Shown: positions 7,616 to 18,297, numbered from the stretch's first letter. The stretch is 64,000 nt of DNA from Halostreptopolyspora alba (GCA_003725585.1 RJMB01000011.1:103612-167611); one strand, 5' to 3'. Notes: a model not told the origin generated them from the letters alone. Program-made: numbers and translations.

Positions 7616-8476
7616 TCACCTGTTCTCGGCGGTGGTCTTGTTCAGTCCCATCACCTGGGAGATCAGGCGGTCGCGGGTACGCAGCGGCAGCGAGGTGAGC
7701 AGACCCAGCAGCCGCAGGTCGTTACCGACGGTGTAGCGCGGTTTGGGTCGCGGAACAGTGAGCGCCTTGACGACGGCGTCGGCGACGATCCCCGGTGAGC
7801 TCGGGTTCAGGCTCTCCTGTGCCTTGTCCATGGCCGTGATCTGGTTCCGGTACAGCCGCACGGTGCGCGGGTCGGCTTCGGCCCGGGCCTTCTCGGCGGC
7901 GGTGGCCGCCTTGTCGAAGATCTGGGTGTCCAGTGCGCCCGGCTCGATGACGACCACCGGAACGTTGAAGGCCGCGAGCTCGACGCGTAGGGCGTCGGAT
8001 ATCGACTGTAGCGCGGCCTTGCTCGCCGAGACGGGGGACAGGAACGGTGAGGCGAGCCGTGCCGTTCCTGCGGTGATGTTGATCAGCCGGCCCCGGCTCT
8101 CGCGCAGGAACGGCAGGAACGCCCGAATGACGCGGGCGGGGCCGTGGACGTTGACGTCGAACTGCCGGCGTAGCTCATCGTCGGGCACCAGCTCCAGCGG
8201 TCCCTGCACGATGATTCCCGCGTTGTTGACCACCCCACTGAGGGAGGTCTCTCCCTGAGCTCGCAGCTCCTCGGCCGCGCTGGCGACGCTGGCGGGATCG
8301 CTGACGTCCAGCCTGATGGGGTGGACGTTCGCGCTGCCGGCCAACGCGCCGGGATTGCGCGCCGCCGCGTAGACGCGGAAGCCGCGCTCCGTCAGCGCGC
8401 GCGTTGTCTCACGTCCCACTCCCCCGGTCGCACCGGTGAGCAGCACCGGCGCCCGCGACTTTCCGGCATCTGGCAT
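7616..8476 (-). CDS. short-chain dehydrogenase/reductase
   Basis: A 286-residue classical SDR. It has cofactor motif LTGATGGVGRET, VNNAG in the central strand, a Thr-rich active-site strand (INITAGTARLAS) and, in place of a textbook YxxxK, SPVSASKAALQS, in which the usual Tyr is Ser. That substitution makes the catalytic mechanism or assignment uncertain; it may be a non-canonical member. Start ATG 8476 is preferred over TTG 8488 because GGTGG precedes it on the minus strand. It is the first gene of the two-SDR operon facing padR. Confidence 0.85.
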   Translation of the reverse strand: MPDAGKSRAPVLLTGATGGVGRETTRALTERGFRVYAAARNPGALAGSANVHPIRLDVSDPASVASAAEELRAQGETSLSGVVNNAGIIVQGPLELVPDDELRRQFDVNVHGPARVIRAFLPFLRESRGRLINITAGTARLASPFLSPVSASKAALQSISDALRVELAAFNVPVVVIEPGALDTQIFDKAATAAEKARAEADPRTVRLYRNQITAMDKAQESLNPSSPGIVADAVVKALTVPRPKPRYTVGNDLRLLGLLTSLPLRTRDRLISQVMGLNKTTAENR

Positions 8477-8503
8477 GAGGACCACCAATATCTATCATTT
8501 GAC

Positions 8504-8519
8504 ATGTACATACAGACAT
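8504..8519. promoter_or_regulatory. PadR-type operator ATGT-N8-ACAT
   Basis: In the 113-base divergent region between the SDR operon (start 8476) and the PadR gene (start 8590), the bases ATGT (8504-8507) and ACAT (8516-8519) are separated by eight bases. This is the exact half-site arrangement described for PadR/LmrR repressors. A TTGACA at 8499-8504 overlaps it on the plus strand. Binding would repress the SDR operon and padR itself; this is inferred. Confidence 0.65.
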
Positions 8520-8589
8520 CTCTGAGAATAACTGTGTGGGGTGATGTGTCAAGATGGAACGGAGTCGTTGATCACTAGGGAGTGCGTCC

Positions 8590-9243
8590 ATGTCGTTGCG
8601 CCACGGACTGCTGGGTCTGCTCGCGGAGGGTCCAGCCAGCGGCTACGACCTCGCTCGCCGGTTCCAGGAGTCACTCGGGCTGGTCTGGCCCGCGCAGCAT
8701 CCGCGCATCTACGTGGAGCTGTCTCGCCTCGCCCAGGACGGCCTGGCCGAGGTGGACAGCCACGGGCCGCGCGGACGCAAGGCGTACCGCATCACCGATG
8801 ACGGTCTCCACGAGGTCCGGCGATGGCTCGCGGCCGAGGAGATCGACCACACGCTGCGAATGGAGACCGTGCAGCGGGCGTACTTCTGCTGGCTCATGGA
8901 ACCCGAGGAGTTCACGGCGTACCTGGAACGCGAACGCGACCACTACCTGCGGGCAGCGGAGATGCTGCGCGGCTACGCCGAGTCCAAGGACCGTGGCGAG
9001 TGGGGCTCGGGACCCCAGGCCCGCGCGATGCGCCTCGCCCTTGAGGCCGGGATCCGGATCAACGACGCCCTCGCCGGGTGGACGGAGTGGGCAGCGGAGA
9101 CCAATGTGATGTCCAGCGAGGACTTCGGGACCGCCACCGGCGGCGGACAGGATCCGAACGTCGGGGAAGCAACGGAGGAACCGCGCCGTACCGGGCCCAG
9201 GAGCGAGGACCGCCCCGACACACTCCGGGACGGCGACCGGTGA
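8590..9243 (+). CDS. PadR family transcriptional repressor
   Basis: A 217-residue regulator. The N-terminal 80 residues are the PadR winged helix (LRHGLLGLLAEGPASGYDLA, then PRIYVELSRLAQDGLAEV and the wing RGRKAYRITDDG). A PadR_C/Vir-type coiled region (ETVQRAYFCWLMEPEEF to about 165) follows and mediates dimerisation. The last 45 residues are a charged disordered tail. PadR proteins respond to phenolic acids, drugs or other ligands; the ligand here is unknown. The ATGT-N8-ACAT site upstream suggests autoregulation and control of the divergent SDR pair. Confidence 0.9.
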   Translation: MSLRHGLLGLLAEGPASGYDLARRFQESLGLVWPAQHPRIYVELSRLAQDGLAEVDSHGPRGRKAYRITDDGLHEVRRWLAAEEIDHTLRMETVQRAYFCWLMEPEEFTAYLERERDHYLRAAEMLRGYAESKDRGEWGSGPQARAMRLALEAGIRINDALAGWTEWAAETNVMSSEDFGTATGGGQDPNVGEATEEPRRTGPRSEDRPDTLRDGDR

Positions 9244-9435
9244 GCACCGCTCGGCGTGCCCCTGTGCTGCCACAGCGGGAGGAGCGCGGACCCCAGCCGT
9301 CCCCGGCGATACTCCGTGGCGCCGCGTCCAGGAGCTCCCGCGGCCGCGGCCCGCGTGTGCAAGTCGCGCGTGGCGGGGGTGGGGAGCTGGGAACCTCCGG
9401 AGCGCGGCACGGCCGGCGTACGATCGACAACGACC

Positions 9436-10062
9436 ATGAGGACCCTCAAACAGGCCACCGAGGTCGAGCTCGACATCAAGAGGTCCCGTTTCGTCTGCGC
9501 GCTCGAGCGTGTGGCGGACGAGGACGGTGCGCGGGCGTTCATCGCCGAACGGCGCAGGAGCCACTGGGCCGCCACGCACAACTGCACGGCCTATGTCACC
9601 GGGGCCGACGGCGGTGTCCAGCGTTCCAGTGACGACGGTGAACCGGCGGGAACCGCGGGGGTGCCGATGCTGGAGGTGCTGCGTCGCCGCGAGATCGTCG
9701 ATGTCGTGGCCGTCGTTACCCGCTACTTCGGCGGGGTGAAGCTGGGGGCCGGCGGCCTGGTCCGGGCGTACGGCAACGCGGTCGCCGCCGCGATCGAGCG
9801 GGCCGGGGTGCTGGAACGGCGCGACCTCACCGTGGTCGGCGTACTGGCCGACCACCAACTGGCCGGCAGGGTGGAGAGCTACCTGCGTGGCGCCCGGTAC
9901 CACGTGCGCGGGATCCACTACGGCGTCGACGTCGAGATCGAGGTCGGGGTGGCCGAGTCCGGGCTCGCGGATTTCCTCTCCTGGCTCGCCGAGGTGACCG
10001 GTGGCCACGCGGTGACCCAGGTTCGGGGCACCATGACGGTGGAGGTGGAACCCTCACCCTGA
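9436..10062 (+). CDS. YigZ/IMPACT family protein
   Basis: A 208-residue UPF0029/YigZ protein. The N-terminal domain shows KRSRFVCALERV, HNCTAYV, DDGEPAGTAGVPML and VTRYFGGVKLGAGGLVRAYG, the strongest family signature. The C-terminal DUF1949-type ferredoxin-like domain spans about 135-205. The precise activity is unproven; the family is related to eukaryotic IMPACT and to elongation-factor G domain IV. ATG 9436 fits the conserved N-terminus; an upstream frame to 9256 is spurious. It is monocistronic. Confidence 0.92.
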   Translation: MRTLKQATEVELDIKRSRFVCALERVADEDGARAFIAERRRSHWAATHNCTAYVTGADGGVQRSSDDGEPAGTAGVPMLEVLRRREIVDVVAVVTRYFGGVKLGAGGLVRAYGNAVAAAIERAGVLERRDLTVVGVLADHQLAGRVESYLRGARYHVRGIHYGVDVEIEVGVAESGLADFLSWLAEVTGGHAVTQVRGTMTVEVEPSP

Positions 10063-10195
10063 GGCGTTCGGCGAGCCGGTATCGTCCCGTGGCGGGGCGT
10101 CGGCCGATAGCCGGGCCGGGGAAGGGGCGTACCTGACGGCGACCGTCGCGTTCTAGGATTTCAGCTATCCGTACTCGACCAAGGGAGACACCGGC

Positions 10196-11623
10196 ATGCC
10201 CCACTGGCGGCGCGCACCGTTGGCGCTGGTCACCGGTGTTGGTGTGGTCGTATCGCTCGCGGCGTGCACGGGTGAGGAACCGGACGATCGGACCGAGCGG
10301 TCCCCACGTCCCCTGCCCACGAGCTACGACGCCGAACCGCCCCCGGGCGTGACCGGCGAGCCCGTGCGCTACCTGCACGGGGACGGGGCCGGGAGCCCGG
10401 AGATCTTCGACGACTCGGGCGGGGTACGCATCGAGTCCCTCGGGGACGCGTTCCTGGTCAGCTCGAACAGCGAGGAACGGCACGTGCTGCAGCGCGCCAA
10501 TGACGGTGAGACCCTGTGGCGGGGCGAGCAACGGGTCGACCGGTTCGGGCACGACCGCGACGGCTCCGAGGTCCTGGTGCTCGCCGAGGAGAGCGACGGC
10601 GAGACAGCGACCACGGTCGTCGACGACGAGGGCGAGACCGTCTGGTCGGGGGGCGGGCGGGAGACCTACCTCGACGGCCTGGCTCTCCGGCGCCCCGACG
10701 GGTGGTCCGCCGAGGAGCCCCACGGTGACTTCACCGTCCTCGACACCGCCGGGGACGAAGTGTGGGACTTCACGTTCGAGGAGCCGTCCGAGGACGCCGG
10801 CGGCACGGAGCCCGCCGGCGAGGACGACCCGCCCGAGGAGAACGGTGACACCGAACCCGAGCCCGACTGGATGGGAGTTCCGGTGGGCGCGCGGGGCGAC
10901 GTGCTCTTCCTGGACGACGGTTCCGGGCTGCTCCAGGCGCGCGACCTCGGTGAGGACACGGGCGAGTTGCTGTGGAGCGTCGCCGCCGACGACGAGGAGC
11001 TCGCCGGGCGGTCGGCCGTCCCGCGACCGCGCCCGCAGCTCGTCGGCACCTACGAGCTTCCCGTCGAGGAGGACGGCGACGACACGACCGGTGACGGCCG
11101 GACCCGAGACACCGTCCTGGTGCGGTGGACCCTTCCGGAGGATCCGTCGCTGTTGTCGTTGCACGACCTGGACAGCGGCGAGCCGCTGTGGAGCCTGACC
11201 GAACCCGGCGCCAACCCCGATGACCACGACTTCAGCACCGAGCGGATCCCCGGAACCGTGTACGACCCCGCGACCCGGACACTGCTGCTGCCCCAGGCCA
11301 GCGGGGAGACCCCCATGATCGGTGTCGACCTGGTCGAGGGCGAGATCGGCTGGGAGTTCGAGGGAGTCACGGAACGGGCGATCACCCCGGCACTGGCCCT
11401 GGACGGCTACGTCTACGGGGACTCCCGCGATTCCGACGACGGCAGCTCGCAGGTGGTCCTGGAAGCGGAGTCGAAGGACATCGTCGCCGAGGGCCTCGGC
11501 CCCTACGTCGAGGCGACCACCGACGAGGGGTACGCCGTTGTGGTGTGGGACCGGCAGCGCTTCGTCTTCGGCCCCTCGGACGGAGCGAGCGAGGATCCGG
11601 GGTCCTCGCCCCCGGCCGAGTAG
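10196..11623 (+). CDS. PQQ-like beta-propeller lipoprotein
   Basis: A 475-residue exported lipoprotein with signal peptide and lipobox SLAAC (Cys about 23). The mature part is very acidic and built of repeated beta-propeller blades with Trp motifs (GETLWRGEQR, GETVWSGGGR, GDEVWDFTFE, GELLWSVAAD, GEPLWSLTEP, GEIGWEFEG). This is the PQQ/WD40-like pattern of BamB-type propellers. An Asp/Glu/Pro-rich insertion lies at about 195-225. No PQQ-binding dehydrogenase residues were recognised, so it is more likely a structural or ligand-binding surface protein. It precedes the methylmalonyl-CoA mutase operon but is probably separate. Confidence 0.8.
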   Translation: MPHWRRAPLALVTGVGVVVSLAACTGEEPDDRTERSPRPLPTSYDAEPPPGVTGEPVRYLHGDGAGSPEIFDDSGGVRIESLGDAFLVSSNSEERHVLQRANDGETLWRGEQRVDRFGHDRDGSEVLVLAEESDGETATTVVDDEGETVWSGGGRETYLDGLALRRPDGWSAEEPHGDFTVLDTAGDEVWDFTFEEPSEDAGGTEPAGEDDPPEENGDTEPEPDWMGVPVGARGDVLFLDDGSGLLQARDLGEDTGELLWSVAADDEELAGRSAVPRPRPQLVGTYELPVEEDGDDTTGDGRTRDTVLVRWTLPEDPSLLSLHDLDSGEPLWSLTEPGANPDDHDFSTERIPGTVYDPATRTLLLPQASGETPMIGVDLVEGEIGWEFEGVTERAITPALALDGYVYGDSRDSDDGSSQVVLEAESKDIVAEGLGPYVEATTDEGYAVVVWDRQRFVFGPSDGASEDPGSSPPAE

Positions 11624-11709
11624 ACGGCCCGTGGCCCGGTGTCGGCCATGTCACGACTCGTCGACCCCGCTGGTGTGTGCCACGAGCGCTGTTCTCTACC
11701 ATCCGGAAT

Positions 11710-13602
11710 ATGAACATGCCGGAGAGCGAGGCCGAGAGTGGCCGGTTTCCTCTGGCCTCGGAGTTCCCCGAGGCCACCCTGGACCAGTGGCGGGAGCTCG
11801 TGGCGGGAGTGCTGGCCGATTCCGGCACACGGGTCGGCGACGCCGTGTCCGCCCCCGAGAAGCTGCTGGCCAGCGACACCTACGAAGGGGTCACGCTCAG
11901 CCCGCTGTACGTGGCGGACGACGGTCTCGACTCCGGGCTCCCTGGGTTGGCGCCGTTCACCCGTGGCGCCCGTCCCGAGGGGGTGCCGGCCGCCGGATGG
12001 GACGTCCGCCAACAGCACGCGGATTCCGACCCGGCGCGGACGCGTAGCGCCGCACGCTCCGACCTGGAGAACGGGGTCAGCTCCCTGTGGCTGGTGACAG
12101 GCGAGGCGGGGGTCCCCGTCGCCGGGATCGCGGAGGCGCTCGCCGATGTGCGCCTTGACCGGACACCGGTCGCGCTGGACGCGGGGTCCGACTACGAGCC
12201 CGCCTGTGAGGCGCTGCTCGCGGTGTGGGCCGACCAGGGAGTTCCCCCGGAGGAGGTGCGCGGCACCCTGGGGATCGACCCGGTCGGTGTGGCCGCGCGT
12301 GGTGGGGAGCCAGCCGAGGTCGCGCCGGCCGCGCGCCTGGCCGCGCGGTACGCGGCCCGCTACCCCCGTTTGGGTCTGGTCACGGTCGACGCGACCCCCG
12401 TTCACGAGGCTGGCGGGTCCCACACCCAGGAGTTGGGCGTGGCCGCCGCGACGGGTGTGGCCTACCTGCGCGCGCTCACCGACGCCGGGATGGAGCTGGC
12501 CGAGGCCGCGCGGCGGCTGGAGTTCCGGTTCTCCGCGACCGTCGACCAGTTCATGACCATCGCCAAGCTGCGCGCGGCCCGCGCCATGTGGAACCGCGTC
12601 ACCGAGGCGTGTGGGCTGGCGCCCGAGAACCGGGCCATGCGCCAGCACGCGGTGACATCGGCGGCGATGACGACCCGCCGCGATGCCCACGTGAACATCG
12701 TGCGCGCCACCCTCGCGTGCTTCGGCGCCGGGGTGGCGGGCGCGGACACGGTGACCGTGCGTCCCTTCGACTCCGCCCTGGGCCTTCCGGACGACTTCTC
12801 GCGCCGCGTCGCGCGCAACACCCAGGCGCTCCTGGTGGACGAGGCGCACCTGGCCCGGGTCATCGACCCGGCCGGCGGTTCCTTCTTCGTGGAGCGGCTC
12901 ACCGCCGACCTTTACGACCGGGGCTGGGAGTTCCTCCGGGAGATCGAGGGCGTGGGAGGCATCGTCGCGGCGCTGTCCTCGGGGATGCTCGTCGAGCGTG
13001 TGAACGGGACGTGGGAGCGGCGGCGGGGCCACCTGGACCACCGCCGCGACCCCGTGATCGGGGTCAGCGAGTATCCGGACCTGGATCAGCTGGACGAGGG
13101 CCAGCCCGCCGCCCCCGGAGGCGTGCCGGCGCCGAGCGCCCCGAACGCGCTCACCCCGCACCGCTACGCCGAGGATTTCGAGGCGCTGCGCGACCGCGCC
13201 GACGCCCACCTGCTCGCGACCGGCGCGCGGCCCGCGGTCTTCCTGGCCACGCTCGGCCCGGCTTCGGCGCACTCCGCGCGCGCCGCGTTCGCCGCCAACC
13301 TGGTGCGGGCTGGCGGGATCGCCCCACTGGGCGGCGACACCCGCGCCGGGGTGGACGAGGCGGTCGCGGAGTTCGCCGAGAGCGGGGCCCGTGTCGCTTG
13401 CCTGTGCGCCAGCGACGAGCTGTACGCCGAGCACGCCGGCGCCGCCGCTCGGGCGCTGCGGGAGGCGGGAGCCGAGCGGGTGCTGCTCGCGGGCTCGCCG
13501 TCCACCGGGATCGACGCGGAGGGTGTGGACACCTGTCTGTACGACGGCTGTGACGCGGCCGGCCTGCTGGAAGAACTCCTCGACGCCTTGGGAGTGGCCT
13601 GA
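11710..13602 (+). CDS. mutA: methylmalonyl-CoA mutase small (beta) subunit
   Basis: A 630-residue non-catalytic subunit of the adenosylcobalamin-dependent mutase that interconverts methylmalonyl-CoA and succinyl-CoA. The TIM-barrel half includes [14 protein letters not shown] and [23 protein letters not shown]. The C-terminal B12-like domain lacks the DxHxxG cobalamin-binding His, as expected for the small subunit. Start ATG 11710 (MNMPESEA) has a weak GGA three bases upstream; ATG 11716 is an alternative. The stop overlaps the mutB start (TGATG at 13600-13604), so translation is coupled in a mutA-mutB-meaB operon. Confidence 0.93.
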   Translation: MNMPESEAESGRFPLASEFPEATLDQWRELVAGVLADSGTRVGDAVSAPEKLLASDTYEGVTLSPLYVADDGLDSGLPGLAPFTRGARPEGVPAAGWDVRQQHADSDPARTRSAARSDLENGVSSLWLVTGEAGVPVAGIAEALADVRLDRTPVALDAGSDYEPACEALLAVWADQGVPPEEVRGTLGIDPVGVAARGGEPAEVAPAARLAARYAARYPRLGLVTVDATPVHEAGGSHTQELGVAAATGVAYLRALTDAGMELAEAARRLEFRFSATVDQFMTIAKLRAARAMWNRVTEACGLAPENRAMRQHAVTSAAMTTRRDAHVNIVRATLACFGAGVAGADTVTVRPFDSALGLPDDFSRRVARNTQALLVDEAHLARVIDPAGGSFFVERLTADLYDRGWEFLREIEGVGGIVAALSSGMLVERVNGTWERRRGHLDHRRDPVIGVSEYPDLDQLDEGQPAAPGGVPAPSAPNALTPHRYAEDFEALRDRADAHLLATGARPAVFLATLGPASAHSARAAFAANLVRAGGIAPLGGDTRAGVDEAVAEFAESGARVACLCASDELYAEHAGAAARALREAGAERVLLAGSPSTGIDAEGVDTCLYDGCDAAGLLEELLDALGVA

Positions 13603-15845
13603 TGAGCGACGGCACCGAACCCGGAATTCCGGATTTCAGCGAGGTCGCCCCCGGGGCGCCCGCTCCCGGCTCGGCCGACGGAGGCCACGAGTGGGCCAGC
13701 GAGGTACGGCGGGCCACCGGGAAGGACCCCGATGACCTGGTGTGGGAAACCCCCGAAGGAATCGGGGTCAGGCGGCTCTACACCGCCGCCGACCGTGATG
13801 GGCTGGACTTCGTCGGGGGACTGCCGGGAATCCCGCCGTACCTGCGCGGCCCGTACCCGACGATGTACGTCAACAAGCCGTGGACCATCAGGCAGTACGC
13901 CGGCTTCTCCACCGCCGCGGAGTCCAACGCCTTCTACCGGCGCAATCTCGCGGCGGGCCAGAAGGGGCTCTCGGTCGCGTTCGACCTGGCCACCCACCGC
14001 GGCTACGACTCCGATCACCCGCGGGTGTCCGGGGATGTCGGTATGGCCGGGGTAGCCATCGACTCCATCCTCGACATGCGTCAACTGTTCGACGGGATTC
14101 CGCTCGACCAGATGACGGTCTCGATGACCATGAACGGCGCGGTGCTGCCGGTAATGGCGCTCTACATCGTCGCGGCCGAGGAACAGGGGGTGTCGCCCGA
14201 GCAGTTGGCGGGGACCATCCAGAACGACATCCTCAAGGAGTTCATGGTCCGCAACACCTACATCTACCCGCCGCAGCCCTCCATGCGGATCATTTCCGAC
14301 ATCTTCGCCTACACCTCCCAGCGGATGCCACGGTTCAACTCGATATCCGTCTCGGGCTACCACATGCAGGAGGCGGGGGCCACGGCCGACCTGGAGCTGG
14401 CCTACACCCTGGCCGACGGGGTGGCCTACATCCGGGCGGGACGCGCGGCGGGCCTCGACGTGGACGCGTTCGCCCCGAGGCTCTCGTTCTTCTGGGCGAT
14501 CGGGATGAACTTCTTCATGGAGGTCGCCAAGCTGCGCGCCGCCCGACTGCTGTGGGCCAGGTTGGTCAAGGGGTTCGGCCCGGCCAAGGACCGGTCGCTG
14601 AGCCTGCGCACCCACTCCCAGACATCCGGCTGGTCGCTCACGGCGCAGGACGTGTACAACAACGTCGTCCGGACCTGTGTGGAGGCCATGGCCGCCACAC
14701 AGGGACACACCCAGTCGCTGCACACCAACGCCCTCGACGAGGCTCTGGCGTTGCCGAGCGACTTCTCGGCGCGTATCGCCCGCAACACCCAGCTCGTTCT
14801 GCAGCGGGAGTCGGGAACGACCCGGACCATCGACCCGTGGGGCGGCAGTTACTACGTCGAACGCCTCACCCACGATCTGGCGCGTCGCGCCTGGGCGCAC
14901 ATCACCGAGGTCGAACAGGCCGGGGGTATGGCCGCCGCCATCGACGCCGGTATCCCCAAGACGCGTATCGAGGAGGCCGCGGCCCGCACCCAGGCCCGTA
15001 TCGACTCGGGGCGGCAACCGGTTATCGGGGTGAACAAGTACCGCCCCGACGCCGAGGACGAGATCGACGTGCTCCGGGTCGACAACACCCGCGTCCGCGA
15101 CGAGCAGTTGGCGAAGCTGCGCGAGCTGCGCGCCGAGCGTGACGAGGACGCCACCAACGCCGCGCTCGACCGGCTCACCGCCGCCGCTGACGGCGAGCCG
15201 GGGGGCGACAGCCTGCGGAACAACCTGCTCGCCGCCGCTGTCGACGCCGCCCGCGCCAAGGCCACCGTGGGTGAGATCTCGGCCGCCATGGAACGCGTGT
15301 TCGGCCGACACTCCGGCCAGGTCCACACCATCCAGGGGGTGTATCGCGAGGAGGCCGGGTTGTCCGAGGACGACCGCAACGAGGCGGCCATCCGGTCCGT
15401 CGCCAGCCGGGTCGCCGAGTTCGAGGAGAACGAGGGGCGCCGTCCCCGGATCCTGGTCGCCAAAATGGGCCAGGACGGTCACGACCGTGGGCAGAAGGTG
15501 ATCGCCACGGCGTTCGCCGACCTCGGGTTCGACGTCGACGTCGGCCCACTGTTTCGGACACCGGCCGAGGTCGCCGCCCAGGCGACCGAGGGCGACGTGC
15601 ACATCGTCGGGGTTTCCTCGCAGGCCGCGGGACATCTCACGCTGGTTCCGGCGCTGCGTCACGAACTGGCCGCCCAGGGGCGCGACGACATCATGATCGT
15701 GGTCGGCGGCGTCATCCCGCCCGGGGACGTCGACGCGCTGCACGAGGCAGGGGCCTCGGCGGTCTTCCCGCCGGGGACCGTGATCGCCGAGGCCGCGGAG
15801 GGGCTGCTCGACCAGTTGGACCGACGCCTCGGACACGCCGGATGA
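13602..15845 (+). CDS. mutB: methylmalonyl-CoA mutase large (alpha) subunit
   Basis: A 747-residue catalytic subunit. The N-terminal domain binds the CoA ester in a TIM barrel ([59 protein letters not shown]). The C-terminal flavodoxin-like domain (about 610-740) binds cobalamin through DGHDRG, with His627 replacing the lower base ligand, and the later [10 protein letters not shown] loop. The full length matches the family. It serves propionate and odd-chain fatty-acid breakdown and supplies methylmalonyl-CoA for secondary metabolism. It overlaps meaB by four bases (ATGA). Confidence 0.97.
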   Translation: MSDGTEPGIPDFSEVAPGAPAPGSADGGHEWASEVRRATGKDPDDLVWETPEGIGVRRLYTAADRDGLDFVGGLPGIPPYLRGPYPTMYVNKPWTIRQYAGFSTAAESNAFYRRNLAAGQKGLSVAFDLATHRGYDSDHPRVSGDVGMAGVAIDSILDMRQLFDGIPLDQMTVSMTMNGAVLPVMALYIVAAEEQGVSPEQLAGTIQNDILKEFMVRNTYIYPPQPSMRIISDIFAYTSQRMPRFNSISVSGYHMQEAGATADLELAYTLADGVAYIRAGRAAGLDVDAFAPRLSFFWAIGMNFFMEVAKLRAARLLWARLVKGFGPAKDRSLSLRTHSQTSGWSLTAQDVYNNVVRTCVEAMAATQGHTQSLHTNALDEALALPSDFSARIARNTQLVLQRESGTTRTIDPWGGSYYVERLTHDLARRAWAHITEVEQAGGMAAAIDAGIPKTRIEEAAARTQARIDSGRQPVIGVNKYRPDAEDEIDVLRVDNTRVRDEQLAKLRELRAERDEDATNAALDRLTAAADGEPGGDSLRNNLLAAAVDAARAKATVGEISAAMERVFGRHSGQVHTIQGVYREEAGLSEDDRNEAAIRSVASRVAEFEENEGRRPRILVAKMGQDGHDRGQKVIATAFADLGFDVDVGPLFRTPAEVAAQATEGDVHIVGVSSQAAGHLTLVPALRHELAAQGRDDIMIVVGGVIPPGDVDALHEAGASAVFPPGTVIAEAAEGLLDQLDRRLGHAG

Positions 15846-16843
15846 GTGACGACGCCGACATCGGCGACTACGTCGAGGGGGTGCTCGCCGGACACCGCCC
15901 GACCCTGGCCCGCGCCATAACCCTGGTGGAGTCACGCCGCCCCGACCACGCCGAGAGGGCGCGGCGGCTCCTCTCCGCGCTGCTCCCGCACAGTGGGAAC
16001 GCGCACCGGGTCGGGATCAGCGGAGTGCCCGGCGTGGGCAAGTCGACGTTCATCGACGCGCTCGGTACCCGGCTCACCGGCCGGGGGCACCGGGTCGCGG
16101 TGCTGGCGGTCGACCCGTCCTCCTCCCGGAGCGGGGGCAGCATCCTCGGCGACCGAACCCGGATGCCGTCGCTGGCGGCCGAGGAGAACGCGTACGTGCG
16201 TCCGTCGCCGACATCGGGAACTCTCGGTGGGGTGGCCCGCGGCAGCCGCGAGGCGGTCCTGCTGCTGGAGGCGGCCGGATTCGACGTCGTGCTGGTGGAG
16301 ACGGTCGGTGTCGGCCAGTCCGAGGCGGCCGTGGCCTCGATGGTCGACTGCTTCTGCCTGCTGACCCTCGCGCGCACCGGTGACGAGCTGCAGGGCATCA
16401 AGAGGGGCGTGCTGGAGCTGGTCGACGTGGTGGCGGTGAACAAGGCCGACGGCCCGCACGCCGACGACGCCCGCAAGGCCGCCGGGGAGCTGTCCCGCGC
16501 GCTGCGGATGCTCCGTCCTGCGCACGAGTCATGGCGCCCTCCGGTGTTGACGTGCAGCGGCCACACCGGCGACGGGCTGGACGACGTGTGGGAAGCGGTA
16601 CGGGAGCACCGCCACACGTTCGAGGAGACCGGCGAGTTGGCCCGGCGACGTGCCCACCAGCGGGTCGACTGGATGTGGACCCAGGTGCGGGAGTTGCTGA
16701 TGGACCGGTTGCTGCGCGACCGGAGAGTACGGAGCGTCGCCACGGAGATCGAGTCCGGGGTCCGCTCCGGCGACATCCCGGCGACGCTGGCGGCGGAACG
16801 CCTGCTGACGGAGTTCACTGGCGAGGAGTCGTCGGGGGTGTGA
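15842..16843 (+). CDS. meaB: methylmalonyl-CoA mutase-associated GTPase MeaB
   Basis: A 333-residue G3E-class P-loop GTPase that loads and protects the adenosylcobalamin of methylmalonyl-CoA mutase. Walker A is [13 protein letters not shown] (about residues 60-72). [19 protein letters not shown] is the family signature, ETVGVGQSE is the switch/G3 region, and [11 protein letters not shown] carries the NKxD base-recognition motif. The C-terminal helical arm (about 255-330) mediates dimerisation. It is the third gene of the mut operon, with ATGA overlap. Older annotations call this family ArgK/LAO; the mut context settles the role. Confidence 0.95.
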   Translation: MSDDADIGDYVEGVLAGHRPTLARAITLVESRRPDHAERARRLLSALLPHSGNAHRVGISGVPGVGKSTFIDALGTRLTGRGHRVAVLAVDPSSSRSGGSILGDRTRMPSLAAEENAYVRPSPTSGTLGGVARGSREAVLLLEAAGFDVVLVETVGVGQSEAAVASMVDCFCLLTLARTGDELQGIKRGVLELVDVVAVNKADGPHADDARKAAGELSRALRMLRPAHESWRPPVLTCSGHTGDGLDDVWEAVREHRHTFEETGELARRRAHQRVDWMWTQVRELLMDRLLRDRRVRSVATEIESGVRSGDIPATLAAERLLTEFTGEESSGV

Positions 16844-17210
16844 GGGTTCGGTCCCAAGAGACCGGTTCCGCGGAGTCGTCCTAGGTCAGCGGGTTGTGGG
16901 TGGGTCGATGAGACGCGTGGGGCGCCGCGCACCCGATCCGCCCGCTATGACGCGCGTGACGGAGAATATTTTTCCGATCGGCATTCCCGTTGGCTCGCTC
17001 AGCTAATACCGTATGTGTTCAGTGTCGTACGGGAGAGGCGGGCACACGGAGTAACGTCGAGCCGCACCGGGACACCGGCCGGCGAGGGCCGGACGGATCC
17101 GGAGCGCCGGAGCGCGAATCCGTGGCCAGAGACCCCTGGCGGATTTCGCCGTTCTCCGTATGCTTAAGCGAGGGATCCCTCATCACCATGCGGGGCTGGG
17201 AGGAGTGAAC
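16844..17210. other. intergenic region before the STAS gene
   Basis: These 367 bases hold no convincing gene. A short AT-rich stretch near 16965-17025 could carry a promoter for the STAS gene, but no clear -35/-10 pair is visible. A TTG-initiated frame at 16990-17208 lacks a ribosome site, overlaps the STAS ribosome site and reads as random. Confidence 0.4.
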
Positions 17211-17582
17211 GTGCATAGGCTTGGGCTGAACACCCGGGTCGACAACCACAGCGTGATCGTCGAGATCGAGGGTGATCTCGACATCGCTACCGCTGGCGAC
17301 CTCCAAGAACATGTCCTGTCAGCCGTGGAGGAACACGGGCCGTGGCTGATCCTCGACCTGACTGGGCTGGACTTCATGGACTCCAGCGGACTCAACGTCG
17401 TCATCAACATTTACCGCTCGGTCAAGGAGCGCGGCGGGAGCCTGGCGCTGGCAGCGCCGAACGAGCGGGTCACCAAGGTTGTGCGGCTCGTCGGGCTGCA
17501 CCGGCAGGTGGCGGTGCACCGGACCGTCCCCGCAGCGATCAACGCCATGGAGGCACTCGAGGCCCAGCAGGAAGTCGGCTAG
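17211..17582 (+). CDS. STAS-domain anti-sigma factor antagonist
   Basis: A 123-residue single STAS domain of the SpoIIAA/RsbV/BldG type, which releases a sigma factor by binding its anti-sigma kinase when unphosphorylated. The phosphorylatable Ser lies in the signature MDSSGLNVVI at about residues 58-67. Other family phrases are VEIEGDLDIATAGDL and LILDLTGLDF. Start GTG 17211 is chosen because GGAGGAG at 17199-17205 is five bases upstream; GTG 17205 overlaps that ribosome site. No kinase gene is adjacent, so the partner is encoded elsewhere. Confidence 0.92.
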   Translation: MHRLGLNTRVDNHSVIVEIEGDLDIATAGDLQEHVLSAVEEHGPWLILDLTGLDFMDSSGLNVVINIYRSVKERGGSLALAAPNERVTKVVRLVGLHRQVAVHRTVPAAINAMEALEAQQEVG

Positions 17583-17735
17583 CGGCTGTGGGCCCCGCCG
17601 CGGCACCCGAATCTCGGCGTCATGCCGCGGGTGACCGCGTTGAGAGGGGTACCCACGACATGATGCCGTGTGCGGGCGACGTCCGGCTCGGCGCGCGCTC
17701 TCGGATGTGCCGAGGGGGGAAGTAGGGTCGGTGTC

Positions 17736-18230
17736 ATGCCGACTCCGGAGTTCATACGCAAGCTGCGCGCGCGTGTCGGACACGAACTGCTGTGGCTGAC
17801 CGGAGTGACGGCGGTGGTTATCGGATCGTCGGGTGAGATCCTGCTGCACCGCCGCGCCGACGATGGCCGATGGTCAACTCCCGGCGGGATCCTGGAGCCG
17901 GGGGAGCAACCGGCCGCGGCGCTCGTCCGTGAGGTGTTCGAGGAGACGGGAGTGCACGTCGCGGTCGAGCGGGTCGCCAGCGTGGTGACCGAGCCGCCCT
18001 TCACCTACCCGAACGGCGACCGGGTCCAGTTCCTCGACATCACGTTCCGCTGTCGTGCGGCCGGGGGCGCGCCGCGCACCGACGCGGACGAGTCGTTGGA
18101 GATCCGCTGGTTCGCCCCCGACGCCCTCCCGGAACTGAACCCGCGCCTGCTCCGCAGGATCCGGCACGCGCACGAGGAGGGCGAGACCTACTACGTCAGC
18201 CCCGATTCGGCGGCTGGTTCCAGAGGCTGA
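17736..18230 (+). CDS. NUDIX hydrolase
   Basis: A 164-residue NUDIX-fold pyrophosphohydrolase. The box GGILEPGEQPAAALVREVFEETGV (quoted in parts: GGILEPGEQP, then REVFEETGV) matches GX5EX7REUXEEXGU at about residues 49-72, giving the Mg-binding Glu residues. An N-terminal extension (IRKLRARVGHELLWLTGVTAVV) is typical of actinobacterial members. Substrate could be a nucleotide sugar or a damaged nucleoside triphosphate. ATG 17736 fits. It converges on the SOS-boxed DUF6504-like gene with a shared hairpin between. Confidence 0.92.
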   Translation: MPTPEFIRKLRARVGHELLWLTGVTAVVIGSSGEILLHRRADDGRWSTPGGILEPGEQPAAALVREVFEETGVHVAVERVASVVTEPPFTYPNGDRVQFLDITFRCRAAGGAPRTDADESLEIRWFAPDALPELNPRLLRRIRHAHEEGETYYVSPDSAAGSRG

Positions 18231-18259
18231 CAGGGGGGTCGGGCACGCGAGCCGTGGCC

Positions 18260-18297
18260 GGCCGGACGGCGAGGGCGCCCGCCCGGGCCGTCCGGCC
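18260..18297. terminator. bidirectional hairpin terminator
   Basis: An 11-bp perfect stem, 18260-18270 with 18287-18297, separates the convergent NUDIX gene (stop 18230) and the DUF6504-like gene (stop 18305). Confidence 0.65.

Noticed and set aside
16990..17208. A TTG-initiated 72-residue frame before the STAS gene
   Set aside because: No ribosome site, random composition, and it runs over the STAS ribosome site.
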